The notes: generated from the letters alone by a model not told the origin. 64,000 nucleotides of DNA from CAXXOK01 sp963675365 (GCA_963675365.2 CAXXVA010000002.1:310001-374000), one strand, 5' to 3'; counted from the first letter of the stretch, positions 26,230 through 35,682 are shown. Translations and numbers: made by a program.

Positions 26230-28824
26230 ATGAAAACTGTGAATTCTCTGGAAAGCTTGCAGGAACGAATTGCGCAGGCAAGGGCCGCATACACTGAATA
26301 TTCGACATACTCGCAAAAGCAGGTGGACGCAATATTCCGTGCCGCGGCTATGGCTGCCAACAACGCGCGGATCGAGCTTGCCAAGCTTGCCGTTGCGGAA
26401 ACAGGCATGGGCATTGTGGAAGACAAGGTCATCAAAAACCATTTTGCGTCTGAATATATTTACAATCAATACAAGGATGATAAAACCTGCGGCGTCATTG
26501 AAAAGGACATTGTGTACGGCATAACCAGAGTTGCCGACCCCATCGGCGTTATCGCGGCGATCATCCCGACCACCAACCCCACGTCGACCGCGATTTTCAA
26601 ATCGCTGCTGGCGCTTAAAACCCGCAACGCGATGATCTTTTCCCCACATCCCAGAGCCAAAAAGTGCACCATTCAGGCCGTGAAGATCGTGCTGGATGCC
26701 GCCGTAGCGGCAGGTGCGCCTGCAAATATACTCTGCTGGATCGACGAGCCGACGGTGGAGCTTTCAAACGCCGTCATGAAAGAAGCGGACCTTATATTAG
26801 CCACCGGCGGCCCGGGCATGGTCAAGGCCGCGTATTCCTCCGGCAAACCGGCCATCGGCGTAGGCGCGGGGAACACCCCTTCGGTGATCGACGATACGGC
26901 GCACATTAAAATGGCGGTCTCTTCGATTCTCCTGTCCAAGAGCTTTGATAACGGCGTGATCTGCGCCTCGGAACAGTCGGTTATCGTGCTGCAGCCCGTA
27001 TACGCGGAGGTCAAAAAAGAGTTCGCGGCCAGGGGCGGCTATATTTTAAACAAGGAACAAACCGGAAAAGTCCGCGCGATCATCCTGAAAAACGGAAACC
27101 TGAATTCGGCGATCGTGGGGCAGAGCGCGCTGGCTCTCGCACAGCTGGCAAAGATCGAGGTTCCGGCCGATACCAAGGTGCTGATCGGCGAGGTGACGTC
27201 CGTAGAGCCGGACGAGCCCTTCAGCCACGAAAAGCTTTCCCCGATCCTGGCCATGTACAAGGCCGTTACCTTTGACGACGCCGTGAAGAAAGCCGCGCGT
27301 CTGGTGGAGCACGGCGGGCTTGGGCACACGTCCGTATTGTACGTCAACCAGGCGACCTCGCAGGATAAGATCGCGAAGTTCCAGACGGCCATGAAAACCG
27401 GGCGCACAATCATCAATATGCCGTCCTCGCAGGGCGCGATCGGCGATCTGTACAACTTCAAGCTGGCGCCGTCGCTCACGCTGGGCTGCGGCTCCTGGGG
27501 CGGGAACTCGGTATCGGAAAACGTCGGCGTCAAGCACCTGCTCAACATCAAAACCGTTGCCGAAAGACGTGAGAATATGCTTTGGTACAGGGTTCCGGAG
27601 AAGATCTATTTCAAGTACGGCTGCCTGCCCGCGGCGCTCAAAGAGCTCAAGGATATGCACAAAAAGCGTGCGTTTATCGTGACTGATAAGATCATTGCCA
27701 AGCTGGGCTTCGTCGGCGAGATCACCGACTGCCTGACGGAAATGGGCATCGATCACACGGTGTTTACCGAGGTAGAGCCCGATCCCACCCTGGCCGTCGC
27801 CCGCAAAGGCGCGCAGCAGATGCTCAGCTATCAGCCCGACGTTATCATCGCCATGGGCGGCGGCAGCCCCATGGACGCCGCCAAAATCATGTGGACGCTG
27901 TACGAACACCCGGAGATTGATTTTGAGGACCTCGCCATGCGTTTCATGGATATCCGCAAGCGCGTGTTCAAGTTCCCGCACCTGGGCGAGAAGGCCATGA
28001 TGGTCGCCGTGCCCACCACCGCGGGCACCGGCTCGGAGGTCACGCCGTTTGCCGTGATTACCGACGAAAGCTCCGGCATCAAGTATCCCCTGGCGGATTA
28101 CGAGCTGACGCCCGATATGGCGATCGTGGACGCGTCGCTGATGATGAACATGCCCAAGGGACTTACGGCGGCTTCCGGTATCGACGCGCTGACCCACGCG
28201 ATTGAAAGCTACGTATCGGTGCTGGCGTCGGAGTTCACCAACGGCCAGGCGCTGGAAGCCATCCGGCTGATCTTCAAATATCTGCCGGACGCCTACCACA
28301 ACGGCGCGACGGACGTCAAGGCCCGTGAAAAAATGGCGCACGCGTCCACCGTAGCGGGCATGGCGTTTGCCAACGCCTTCCTGGGGGTGTGCCACTCCAT
28401 GGCGCACAAGCTCGGGTCCGCCTATCACGTGCCCCACGGCATCGCCAACGCCCTGCTGATCGACGAGGTCATCCGCTTCAACGCCGTGGACAATCCCCGC
28501 AAACAGGCGGCCTTCCCACAGTACAAGTACCCCGATATCAAGCGCCGCTATGCCAAGATCGCTGAATACCTGCACCTGGGCGGAAAGGACGACGCGGAAA
28601 AGGTGGAGCTGCTGATCAGGGAAATCGACAAACTGAAACGCGAGATCGGAATCCCCGCAAGCATCGAGGACGCGGGCGTGCCCAGAAAGCAGTTTTACGA
28701 AAATCTGGATCAGCTGGCCGAGCGGGCGTTCGACGATCAGTGCACTGGCACCAACCCCCGCTATCCGCTGATCGGCGAAATCAAGCAAATGTACCAAAAC
28801 GCGTTTGAAGGCGCAGCGAAATAA
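26230..28824 (+). CDS. adhE: Bifunctional acetaldehyde-CoA/alcohol dehydrogenase
   Basis: At 864 residues this is the usual AdhE size. The N-terminal aldehyde dehydrogenase half carries the catalytic Cys near residue 245 (NGVICASEQSV) and the IGVGAGNTP loop. The C-terminal iron-dependent alcohol dehydrogenase half has GGGSPMDAAKIMW, TTAGTGSEVTPFAV, DALTHAIESYVS and the iron site HSMAHKLGSAYHVPHG. It converts acetyl-CoA to ethanol with two NADH, typically as spirosome filaments. AAAGGAGAG precedes ATG 26230. A perfect Rex operator lies 63 bp upstream. The 2Fe-2S gene of the hydrogenase cluster starts 66 nt after its stop, with only a non-terminator hairpin between, so read-through is likely. 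Confidence 0.97.
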   Translation: MKTVNSLESLQERIAQARAAYTEYSTYSQKQVDAIFRAAAMAANNARIELAKLAVAETGMGIVEDKVIKNHFASEYIYNQYKDDKTCGVIEKDIVYGITRVADPIGVIAAIIPTTNPTSTAIFKSLLALKTRNAMIFSPHPRAKKCTIQAVKIVLDAAVAAGAPANILCWIDEPTVELSNAVMKEADLILATGGPGMVKAAYSSGKPAIGVGAGNTPSVIDDTAHIKMAVSSILLSKSFDNGVICASEQSVIVLQPVYAEVKKEFAARGGYILNKEQTGKVRAIILKNGNLNSAIVGQSALALAQLAKIEVPADTKVLIGEVTSVEPDEPFSHEKLSPILAMYKAVTFDDAVKKAARLVEHGGLGHTSVLYVNQATSQDKIAKFQTAMKTGRTIINMPSSQGAIGDLYNFKLAPSLTLGCGSWGGNSVSENVGVKHLLNIKTVAERRENMLWYRVPEKIYFKYGCLPAALKELKDMHKKRAFIVTDKIIAKLGFVGEITDCLTEMGIDHTVFTEVEPDPTLAVARKGAQQMLSYQPDVIIAMGGGSPMDAAKIMWTLYEHPEIDFEDLAMRFMDIRKRVFKFPHLGEKAMMVAVPTTAGTGSEVTPFAVITDESSGIKYPLADYELTPDMAIVDASLMMNMPKGLTAASGIDALTHAIESYVSVLASEFTNGQALEAIRLIFKYLPDAYHNGATDVKAREKMAHASTVAGMAFANAFLGVCHSMAHKLGSAYHVPHGIANALLIDEVIRFNAVDNPRKQAAFPQYKYPDIKRRYAKIAEYLHLGGKDDAEKVELLIREIDKLKREIGIPASIEDAGVPRKQFYENLDQLAERAFDDQCTGTNPRYPLIGEIKQMYQNAFEGAAK

Positions 28825-28832
28825 AGCGCAAA

Positions 28833-28860
28833 GCCGGTGCCGGCATACCCCGGCATCGGC
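28833..28860 (+). other. Intercistronic hairpin adhE-hfsA
   Basis: GCCGGTGCCGG and CCGGCATCGGC form an 11-bp stem with one G-U pair around a 6-nt loop. No T run follows, so it is not a simple terminator. It may stabilise the adhE end of a longer message or act as a partial attenuator. Confidence 0.5.
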
Positions 28861-28890
28861 GAAGCCCTAGCAAGGAACAGGAGACGGCTT

Positions 28891-29136
28891 ATGGTTGTGG
28901 AGATTTGTGTGGGCAGCTCGTGCCACATTAAGGGCGCTTATCAGGTGATTGATCGTTTGCAGGCGTTTGTCAAACAAAACAGCCTGGAGGAAGAGATTTC
29001 GCTCAAAGCCTGCTTTTGCATGGGCAAGTGCGGCGCGGGCGTGAGCGTGAGGATCGACGGCGACCGCGTGGTGTTTCTGCGGCCGGATACCTGCGGCCAA
29101 TTTACGCGGGAGCTGCTTGGGGAGGTGCGCGGATGA
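28891..29136 (+). CDS. hfsA: Thioredoxin-like [2Fe-2S] protein, HfsA-like
   Basis: This 81-residue protein has VVEICVGSSCHIKGAY at the N-terminus and LKACFCMGKCGAGVSV in the middle. These are the four cysteines of a NuoE-type thioredoxin-like 2Fe-2S ferredoxin. The ATG at 28891 follows AGGAGACGGCTT; the longer frame from 28837 has no ribosome site. It overlaps the next gene by 4 nt. It probably passes electrons between the hydrogenase-like proteins and a partner. The symbol follows the hfsABCD layout of Thermoanaerobacterium and is a context assignment. Confidence 0.8.
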   Translation: MVVEICVGSSCHIKGAYQVIDRLQAFVKQNSLEEEISLKACFCMGKCGAGVSVRIDGDRVVFLRPDTCGQFTRELLGEVRG

Positions 29137-30818
29137 ACCTGATACGCCTGGACAAAAACCTGTGCGACCATTGCCTGAAATGCCTGCGGGGCTGCCCGGT
29201 GAAGGCCATCAAGTTTCATAACAACGAGCGTACGATCCTGGACAACCAGTGTATCAAATGCGGTCTGTGCCATTCGCTGTGCCCGCAGCAGGCACTGTCG
29301 GTGGCGGACCAGTTTTCCGTCATCCAGGCGGCGATTCAAGGCGGACGGAAAACGGTCGTCTCGCTGGCGCCGTCCTACGTATCCTCGTTCGAGGCGCAAA
29401 ACCTCAACAGCATCGTGTCGGCGCTGAAAAAGCTGGGTTTCAGCGCCGTGGAGGAAACCTCCGTCGGCGCGCAGCTGGTGTTCGACCAATACCGGAAGAT
29501 GCTTTCCTCCTGTCAAACGCCCAATATCATCACCACTTGCTGCCCGTCGGTCACCTACCTGATCGAAAGCCATTATCCCGAACTGATCGGTTCGATGCTG
29601 GAGGTCGTATCGCCCATGGTGGCGCACGGCAAGGACATCAAAAGAAGGTACGGCCAAGACGCGTTTGTGGTTTTCATCGGCCCTTGTCTGTCCAAGATTA
29701 CCGAGGCGGGGGAAAGCGGCGGCGCGGTGGACGCCGTGATGACCTTTACCCAGCTTTTGTCGTGGCTTGAAAAAAGCGGCGTCAGCCTGGACGAAGAAAC
29801 GCCCCGGCCCTTTGATTACTACGGTACGATGACCGGGAAAATGTTCCCGCTGGGCTGCCGAATCGAAAACGAATCCTATCGCTATCTGCATGTGGACGGC
29901 ATCGAAAACTGCAAAAGCCTGCTGGACGATATGCAACGCGGCGCGGTGTCGGGTTTCAGTATCGAAATGAACATCTGCACGGGCAGCTGCGTCAACGGGC
30001 CGGAAATCCCCCGCGAGATCAAGGAAAGCCATTACCTGAAACGCAAACGGATGCGGGAGCGGCTTGCGGTGCTTCCACCGGAATACAGCCCCGAAAGCAT
30101 CACATCGATCGAACTGAACCTGTCCAGAACCTTCCGGCGCAGGGAGATCAGCATCAGCCAGCCGACCGAAGAAGAGCTCCAGGCGATCCTGCGCAAAATG
30201 CGCAAGTACTCGCCCAAGGACCAGCTCAACTGCGGCGCCTGCGGCTACAACACCTGCATTGAAAAGGCCGTCGCCGTTTATAACGGGTTCTCGGAGTTCA
30301 GCGACTGCCTGGCCTATCTTCGGGAAATCGCCGAGGAAGAGCATTCCCGCCTGATTGCCAACAGCCCAAACGGCATCTGCGTGCTCGACAAGGACGATAT
30401 CGTGCTGCTGACCAATCCAAAGTTTGATCAGCTGTTCAACCGCGAGGGCGGCATCAGCGCCGTGGGCGTGCCGATTGATTTTCTGATCGAGAGCACCGCG
30501 TTCAGCGATATCCTCAAGCAGAAGAAATGCGGCGAGGCGGCAATCGTGAAGCTCGCCACGCCCGACCGGCATTTTCTGGTGAACTTCATCTGCGACGAGC
30601 AAAAAAAGCAGACCACGGTGTTCTTTATGGATATCTCCCTCTATGAAAAAAACAAGGCGGATCTGGAACGGCTCAAAAAAGACACGCTGGAAAAGACCAA
30701 CGAAGTGATCAACAAGCAAATGCGCGTCGTACAGGAGATCGCCGGGCTTCTGGGCGAAACGACCGCTGAAACGCGCATGAGCCTCTTTCAGCTCCAGCAG
30801 CTGATTCAGGAGGATTGA
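29133..30818 (+). CDS. hfsB: PAS-linked [FeFe]-hydrogenase-like sensor, HfsB-like
   Basis: This 561-residue protein begins with two 4Fe-4S clusters (CDHCLKCLRGCP, CIKCGLCHSLCP) and continues with an H-cluster domain. Its ligands are visible as TTCCPSV, GPCLSK and NICTGSCVNGP. A further Fe-S motif is NCGACGYNTCIEKA (residues ~365-380). A PAS domain (residues ~405-500, LIANSPNGICVLDKDD) and a final coiled helix follow. This arrangement is that of group C sensory hydrogenases. GPC replaces the MPC of catalytic enzymes. It likely senses H2 or redox state and signals through the PAS/helix end to the phosphatase encoded next. The start ATG 29133 overlaps hfsA. Confidence 0.88.
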   Translation: MNLIRLDKNLCDHCLKCLRGCPVKAIKFHNNERTILDNQCIKCGLCHSLCPQQALSVADQFSVIQAAIQGGRKTVVSLAPSYVSSFEAQNLNSIVSALKKLGFSAVEETSVGAQLVFDQYRKMLSSCQTPNIITTCCPSVTYLIESHYPELIGSMLEVVSPMVAHGKDIKRRYGQDAFVVFIGPCLSKITEAGESGGAVDAVMTFTQLLSWLEKSGVSLDEETPRPFDYYGTMTGKMFPLGCRIENESYRYLHVDGIENCKSLLDDMQRGAVSGFSIEMNICTGSCVNGPEIPREIKESHYLKRKRMRERLAVLPPEYSPESITSIELNLSRTFRRREISISQPTEEELQAILRKMRKYSPKDQLNCGACGYNTCIEKAVAVYNGFSEFSDCLAYLREIAEEEHSRLIANSPNGICVLDKDDIVLLTNPKFDQLFNREGGISAVGVPIDFLIESTAFSDILKQKKCGEAAIVKLATPDRHFLVNFICDEQKKQTTVFFMDISLYEKNKADLERLKKDTLEKTNEVINKQMRVVQEIAGLLGETTAETRMSLFQLQQLIQED

Positions 30819-30821
30819 CGG

Positions 30822-32009
30822 ATGAGCCACGAAAATCTGTTCCTCGATATCGCGCACCACAGCCTGAACAAGCGCTCGGAAACGCTCTGCGGCGACAAGG
30901 TGCAGGTGTTTAAATCCGAGGACCGCACCATGATCGTGCTGGCCGACGGCCTGGGCAGCGGGGTGAAGGCGAATATCCTGGCGACGCTGACCTCGCAGAT
31001 CGTGATTTCGATGCTCAAAATGCACGCGGGGATCCACGACGTGGTCGATACCGTCATGCATACCCTGCCGGTCTGCAAGCTGCGCGGCATCGCCTATTCC
31101 ACGTTTACGATCGTGGAGATCGACAGGGAACTCAACTGTCAGATTTACGAGTACGATAATCCCGCGTTTATTCTCGTCCGCGGCGGCGAGCTCAAACAGC
31201 CGCTCAAGCAGGTCCAGTCCGTTTCGGGAAAGGACGTGCTGGTCAGCCGCTTCAAAATGCAGGAGGGCGATCAGCTCTGCCTGTGCAGCGACGGCGTGGT
31301 GCACGCCGGGGTCGGCACCTATCTGTCCTTCGGCTGGGAATGGGATAACGTCGCCAAGTTTGTCAAGAATCTCGACGAAATCACGGCGTTTGAAGTCTGC
31401 CATAAGCTTATCGACATTTGCCGCAGCCTTTACGACGGCTGCCCGGACGACGATACGACCGTGGTCGCGCTTAAGGTTCGGCGTAGGCAGAACCTGCAGG
31501 TGTTTACCGGTCCGCCCGCCAACCCCGCGCTGGATGAGCCTTTTGTAGCGTTCTTTGAGCGACTGGGCGGCCGGAAAATGATCAGCGGCGGCACAGCGGC
31601 GCAGATTTACGCGCGCTGCACCGGGCAGAAGGTGAAGGCGGATTTAAGCTATGCGGATGCATCCGTGCCGATGACCGCGTCCATCCAGGGGATGGATTTG
31701 GTCACCGAAGGCGTGATTACCATGTCCAAATGCACGGAGCTTCTCAGGCAGTACAAGCGCAACCACAGGAGCGTCGACCTCACGCTTAAGGACGGCGCGA
31801 CCCGGATGATGCGCCTGTTCCTTATGGAGAGCACCTGTGTGAATTTCTGGTTTGGCAAGGCGGTCAATTCCGCGCACCAAACGCCGGATTTCCCGGTCAG
31901 CTTAAGCCGGAAGATCGATATCGTCACCGATTTGATGGAAGCCCTGCGGGCCTTGGGCGTCGACGCCGGCATACGGTACATTTCGGAGATCAAGTATGAG
32001 AGAGTTTGA
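30822..32009 (+). CDS. hfsC: SpoIIE/PP2C-type phosphatase, HfsC-like
   Basis: This 395-residue protein has PP2C metal-binding motifs in VLADGLGSGVKAN, LCLCSDGVVHAG and DDDTTVVALKV, which is the SpoIIE subfamily pattern. The ~150-residue C-terminal extension (GGRKMISGGTAAQIYAR, MDLVTEGVITMSKC) is typical of the PP2C proteins next to sensory hydrogenases. It would dephosphorylate a Ser/Thr-phosphorylated regulator on command from the PAS-hydrogenase. The target is not evident. It begins 4 nt after hfsB and overlaps the second hydrogenase gene by 14 nt. Confidence 0.87.
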   Translation: MSHENLFLDIAHHSLNKRSETLCGDKVQVFKSEDRTMIVLADGLGSGVKANILATLTSQIVISMLKMHAGIHDVVDTVMHTLPVCKLRGIAYSTFTIVEIDRELNCQIYEYDNPAFILVRGGELKQPLKQVQSVSGKDVLVSRFKMQEGDQLCLCSDGVVHAGVGTYLSFGWEWDNVAKFVKNLDEITAFEVCHKLIDICRSLYDGCPDDDTTVVALKVRRRQNLQVFTGPPANPALDEPFVAFFERLGGRKMISGGTAAQIYARCTGQKVKADLSYADASVPMTASIQGMDLVTEGVITMSKCTELLRQYKRNHRSVDLTLKDGATRMMRLFLMESTCVNFWFGKAVNSAHQTPDFPVSLSRKIDIVTDLMEALRALGVDAGIRYISEIKYERV

Positions 32010-33402
32010 AAACTATGTCCAGAAGATCAAAAACGAGGTCTACTGTCAGGTGGCGAAATACTCGTTTGCGGGCACGCTGGAGGAAAAGAAAATGGAGATC
32101 GCCGACGAGCTGAACCCCGGCCCGAACCCCCGGTTCCGCTGCTGCATTTACCATGAGCGCGCCGTGACCAACGAACGGGTGAAGTGTACGCTGTCGGGCG
32201 TAGAACCGGGGCAGAACGTGGTGCGGGTGCTGCCGTCCGCCTGCAACGGCTGTACTCCCTACCGCTATGCGGTCACGGACATGTGCAGGGGCTGTATTTC
32301 CAACCGGTGCAGGCAAAGCTGCCCGGTCGGCGCGATCTCCATCGCGGATAAAAAAGCTGTGATCGACCACGATCAATGCGTGGAATGCGGGCGCTGCGAG
32401 GCGGCGTGCCCCTACCATGCGATTGCCGACGTGAAACGCCCCTGTATGCGGGCCTGCCCGGTGAACGCGATTACCGTCGGCCCAAACGCGGAGGCGGTGA
32501 TCGACGACGAACGCTGCATCCGCTGCGGCGCGTGTGTGCAGATGTGCCCGTTCGGCGCCGTGCAGGACCGCTCCGATTTGGCGGAAATCATCAAGCGTCT
32601 GAAAACGCCGGGTTCAGCGGTCATCGCCCTGGTCGCGCCTTCGATCGCGGATGCGTTCGGCTATACGCAGGTCGGCAAGGTCACCACGGCGATCAAGCAA
32701 ATCGGCTTTCAGGATGTTGTGGAGGTCGCCTTGGGCGCGGACGTGGTCATTCAGCAGGAGACGGCGGAATTTCTGGAAGTGCTCAAAAACGACGGCGTGA
32801 TGACAAGCTCCTGCTGCCCGGCGTTTGTCAACTTTATCCGCGGGGAGTATCCGCAGCTGCTTAAGTATGTGTCCAAAACCCCGTCGCCCATGGCGGCCGC
32901 GGCCAGGCTGGTCAAATCGCTCCAGCCGGACTGCGTTACGGTGTTCATCGGCCCCTGTATCGCCAAGAAGGATGAAATGCCGCGCACGGACGTGGATTAC
33001 GCGCTGACCTTTGAAGAGCTCGCCGGGATGATCGACCTGGACGAGATCGACCGGCTCAAGGCCGCGCCTTTGAACAACGCGTCCTGCGCGGGCAGGAAGT
33101 TCGCCGTCAGCGGCGGGGTGAGCGAGTCGATCAGGCGGCAGCTGGACAAAGCGGGGATTGCGGACGATTATGAACTGATCAAATGCGAAGGCTTCGACGA
33201 AATCCAAAAAACCCTCCGGCTGTTAAAGGCCGGAAGGCTGAAGCGCGCGTTGATCGAGGGCATGGCCTGCAAAGGCGGCTGCGTGAAAGGTCCCGCCAGC
33301 ATCCACTACGGGGTAACGGACAAAAAGGCGTTTGCGTGCTACTGCGACGAAGCCTTTGAACGCGACCCGGCGGAGGCTACCAAGGTGTTCGGGACGGAAT
33401 AA
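31996..33402 (+). CDS. hfsD: [FeFe]-hydrogenase large-subunit-type protein, HfsD-like
   Basis: The N-terminal ~200 residues of this 468-residue protein are rich in cysteine, with several 4Fe-4S motifs (CRGCISNRCRQSCP, CVECGRCEAACP, CIRCGACVQMCP). The H-cluster domain shows MTSSCCPAFVNF, FIGPCIAKKDEM and EGMACKGGCVKGP, so the four cluster cysteines and the proton-relay cysteine (first C of CCP) are present. It lacks a PAS domain. In Thermoanaerobacterium the equivalent gene closes the hfs operon. It could be the catalytic member or a second sensor. GGAG lies ahead of ATG 31996. Its 3' end is 5 bp from the convergent ald, with no terminator seen. Confidence 0.87.
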   Translation: MREFENYVQKIKNEVYCQVAKYSFAGTLEEKKMEIADELNPGPNPRFRCCIYHERAVTNERVKCTLSGVEPGQNVVRVLPSACNGCTPYRYAVTDMCRGCISNRCRQSCPVGAISIADKKAVIDHDQCVECGRCEAACPYHAIADVKRPCMRACPVNAITVGPNAEAVIDDERCIRCGACVQMCPFGAVQDRSDLAEIIKRLKTPGSAVIALVAPSIADAFGYTQVGKVTTAIKQIGFQDVVEVALGADVVIQQETAEFLEVLKNDGVMTSSCCPAFVNFIRGEYPQLLKYVSKTPSPMAAAARLVKSLQPDCVTVFIGPCIAKKDEMPRTDVDYALTFEELAGMIDLDEIDRLKAAPLNNASCAGRKFAVSGGVSESIRRQLDKAGIADDYELIKCEGFDEIQKTLRLLKAGRLKRALIEGMACKGGCVKGPASIHYGVTDKKAFACYCDEAFERDPAEATKVFGTE

Positions 33403-33407
33403 GGTTT

Positions 33408-34511
33408 TCAGGCAAGCGCTTTGCAGGCAAGCCCGAACTGCTCGGCGACCTTGTCGTAGGTGCAGGCGCCCCGGTAGATGTTCACGCCCTTGCGCAGCAG
33501 CGGGTCGGATTGTATCAGGGCGTCGATGCCCTGTCCCGCGATTTTCAGGCCGTAGGCGTGCGTCGCGTTGGTCAGCGCCAGGGTGGAGGTTCTGGGCACG
33601 GCGCCCGGCATGTTGGCCACGCAGTAGTGCATAACGCCGTCCACCTCATACACGGGATCGCGGTGGTAGGTCGCCCTGGTGGTCTCAAAGCAGCCGCCCT
33701 GGTCCACCGCCACGTCCACGATCACCGATCCCGGAATCATATCCTTGAGGTACTCCCGCTTTAACAGCTTCGGCGCGCTTGCGCCGTGTATCAATACCGC
33801 GCCGATTACCAGATCGGCGGTTTTTATTTCGCTGTGGATGGCCGCCGGAGTGGAGTACAGGGTCTTGATCCGGCCCTCGTACAGCGCGTCGAGCGCGCGC
33901 AGCTTGTCCAGGTCCACGTCCATCATGGTCACGTCTGCGCCCAGCCCCGCGGCCATGCGGCAGGCGTTGGCGCCGACGATGCCCGCGCCCAGGATGATGA
34001 CCTTCGCGCCTTTGACGCCCGGCACGCCGCCCAGCAGTACGCCCTTGCCGCCGAAGGGCTTTTCCAGATATTTCGCGCCTTCCTGGATGGACAGCCGCCC
34101 GGCGATCTCGCTCATGGGTTTCAGCAGCGGAAGGCCGCCGCTTTGATCCTCGATGGTCTCATATGCCACCCCGATGCAGCCGCTTTGCATCATCGCTTCG
34201 GTCAGCGTTTTGTTTGCGGCCAGGTGCAGGTAGGTGTAGAGGATCTGCCCGTCCCGCATCAGGGGATATTCGGCCTCGAGCGGTTCTTTGACCTTGATGA
34301 GCATGTCCGCCTGCGCCCAGATTTCCCCGGCGCTGTCCGCGATCCGCGCGCCCGCGGCGCGGTACGCCGCGTCGGAAAAGCCCGAGCCCTCCCCGGCGCC
34401 CGTTTCGATCGTCACCTGGTGGCCGTGCGCCGCGAAATCATGCACGTTGTCCGGGGTCATCCCCACGCGGTATTCCTGCGGTTTGATTTCCTTTACGCAT
34501 CCGATCTTCAT
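33408..34511 (-). CDS. ald: Alanine dehydrogenase
   Basis: At 367 residues this is the family norm. Features are MKIGCVKEIKPQEYRVGMTP (pyruvate-binding Arg), YTYLHLAANKTLT (active-site His), the Rossmann motif VIILGAGIVGANACRMAAGLGA, and VIVDVAVDQGGCFETT. It interconverts L-alanine and pyruvate + NH4+ with NADH, another outlet for NADH in fermentation. The ATG at 34511 is supported by GAAAGAAG about 9 nt upstream; a frame extending to 34631 is non-homologous. It is monocistronic as far as visible. The 200-bp upstream gap holds AT-rich TATGATATGATATAC-like promoter material. Confidence 0.94.
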   Translation of the reverse strand: MKIGCVKEIKPQEYRVGMTPDNVHDFAAHGHQVTIETGAGEGSGFSDAAYRAAGARIADSAGEIWAQADMLIKVKEPLEAEYPLMRDGQILYTYLHLAANKTLTEAMMQSGCIGVAYETIEDQSGGLPLLKPMSEIAGRLSIQEGAKYLEKPFGGKGVLLGGVPGVKGAKVIILGAGIVGANACRMAAGLGADVTMMDVDLDKLRALDALYEGRIKTLYSTPAAIHSEIKTADLVIGAVLIHGASAPKLLKREYLKDMIPGSVIVDVAVDQGGCFETTRATYHRDPVYEVDGVMHYCVANMPGAVPRTSTLALTNATHAYGLKIAGQGIDALIQSDPLLRKGVNIYRGACTYDKVAEQFGLACKALA

Positions 34512-34711
34512 GGTACATACTTCTTTCTGTCGTCCGTTTCCGGTCATGCCGGTAGGGTTTGTTCTGCGGCGATTGCGGAAGACCGGCACGGTGAAACTGC
34601 CCCCGCCGCCGCGCAGGCATAGTTTATGCACTGTATGTATATCATATCATATCCGGATCAAAATGGAACGGAAAGATGCGCAAATCGAGGGTTTCTTTTG
34701 GCAAAGCGTGG

Positions 34712-35515
34712 CTATCGTCCGGCTGTAAACTGCCGGTACCACGCGTTCAGCAATCCGATAAACTCCTGCGCCGCCTTGCGGTTGCCGTCGCTGTTTGGAT
34801 GGTCGTCGTCCGTCGGGTAATACAGCGTATCGGCGCCCGCGACCACGGTGTGCTCCTCCAGCCCGTTCACGATCCGGTGATGCGCGTCGGGATGGGTGAG
34901 TACGTTGTAAAAATCAAACACAAATGCGTTTTCCGTCGAAAGCGCCGACAGCCATCCGTTTTCCCGGTCGCACAGCCAGTTGCACAGCGCCCTGGTTACG
35001 GACGGATGGGAGATAGACTGCATCGGCGGCGGCGTAACGAGGATGAACATTTTATCGGGATGCGCCTCAAAATACGGCAGCAGGCTTTCGTAAACCGCCA
35101 TCTCGTCTTCCATGCTGCCGCCGACATCGCTACAGGGATAGCAGCTTTTGAACATGACGATCGTGTTCTCTCCGGCCGCGGCCTCGATGGTGTTTTCAGC
35201 CGATATGGTACCGTGTTCGCGGTACACCAGCGGCATTACCGTATCGGTAAACCACGTGGGCCAATCGAAGGTATCGGTATTGTCGCCGTATTCCCGCCAG
35301 CCGTAGCTGATATCCGCCGTATAAAAGCCGTTTTCGTTGAGCGCTTCGTTCAGGCCGTCGATCAGCCAGTTTTCTCCGCAGCTGTGGTGGATGAAGACCA
35401 GGTTGACGGCCGTATCGTTTTGCGCAAAAGCGGAGACCGGCAATACCGCCGCGGCGAGCGCGCACAGCAGCGACAGCAGCGCACAAAGCGCCCGGCTGCG
35501 TATAGAAGATTTCAT
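34712..35515 (-). CDS. Secreted SGNH/GDSL-like protein
   Basis: This 267-residue protein starts with a signal peptide (residues 1-31: basic n-region MKSSIRSR, then a long hydrophobic core ending SAFAQ). The mature part opens NLVFIHHSCGENWLIDGL, where the Ser is a candidate nucleophile. It closes with PTDDDHPNSDGNRKAAQ, a typical SGNH-block V Asp/His pair. It is likely an extracellular esterase or deacetylase on a polysaccharide, although the substrate is unknown. AAAGGA precedes ATG 35515; a longer frame to 35635 is not supported. Confidence 0.75.
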   Translation of the reverse strand: MKSSIRSRALCALLSLLCALAAAVLPVSAFAQNDTAVNLVFIHHSCGENWLIDGLNEALNENGFYTADISYGWREYGDNTDTFDWPTWFTDTVMPLVYREHGTISAENTIEAAAGENTIVMFKSCYPCSDVGGSMEDEMAVYESLLPYFEAHPDKMFILVTPPPMQSISHPSVTRALCNWLCDRENGWLSALSTENAFVFDFYNVLTHPDAHHRIVNGLEEHTVVAGADTLYYPTDDDHPNSDGNRKAAQEFIGLLNAWYRQFTAGR

Positions 35516-35682
35516 ACGGATTCCTTTCCCCGTCGGTACTGCGATTCTGTTTCTGCCTGCAGTATACCATACGTGACCCGGCGGCACAAAGCATACCGCG
35601 CGTGCCCGCAATGCACCAAAGAGTAACGATTTCATCTGTTAACAAGTAGATAAAAGCGAATTTGTACATGACAGAACGTCTG

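Noticed and set aside
27046..28797. 583-codon antisense frame inside adhE
   Set aside because: It is a shadow of the strongly conserved adhE, with no start signal and no recognisable domain.
28941..31403. 820-codon open frame antisense to the hydrogenase genes
   Set aside because: It is a GC-rich shadow of hfsB/hfsC without a ribosome site and with a His/Arg/Gln-rich composition typical of reverse-frame translation.
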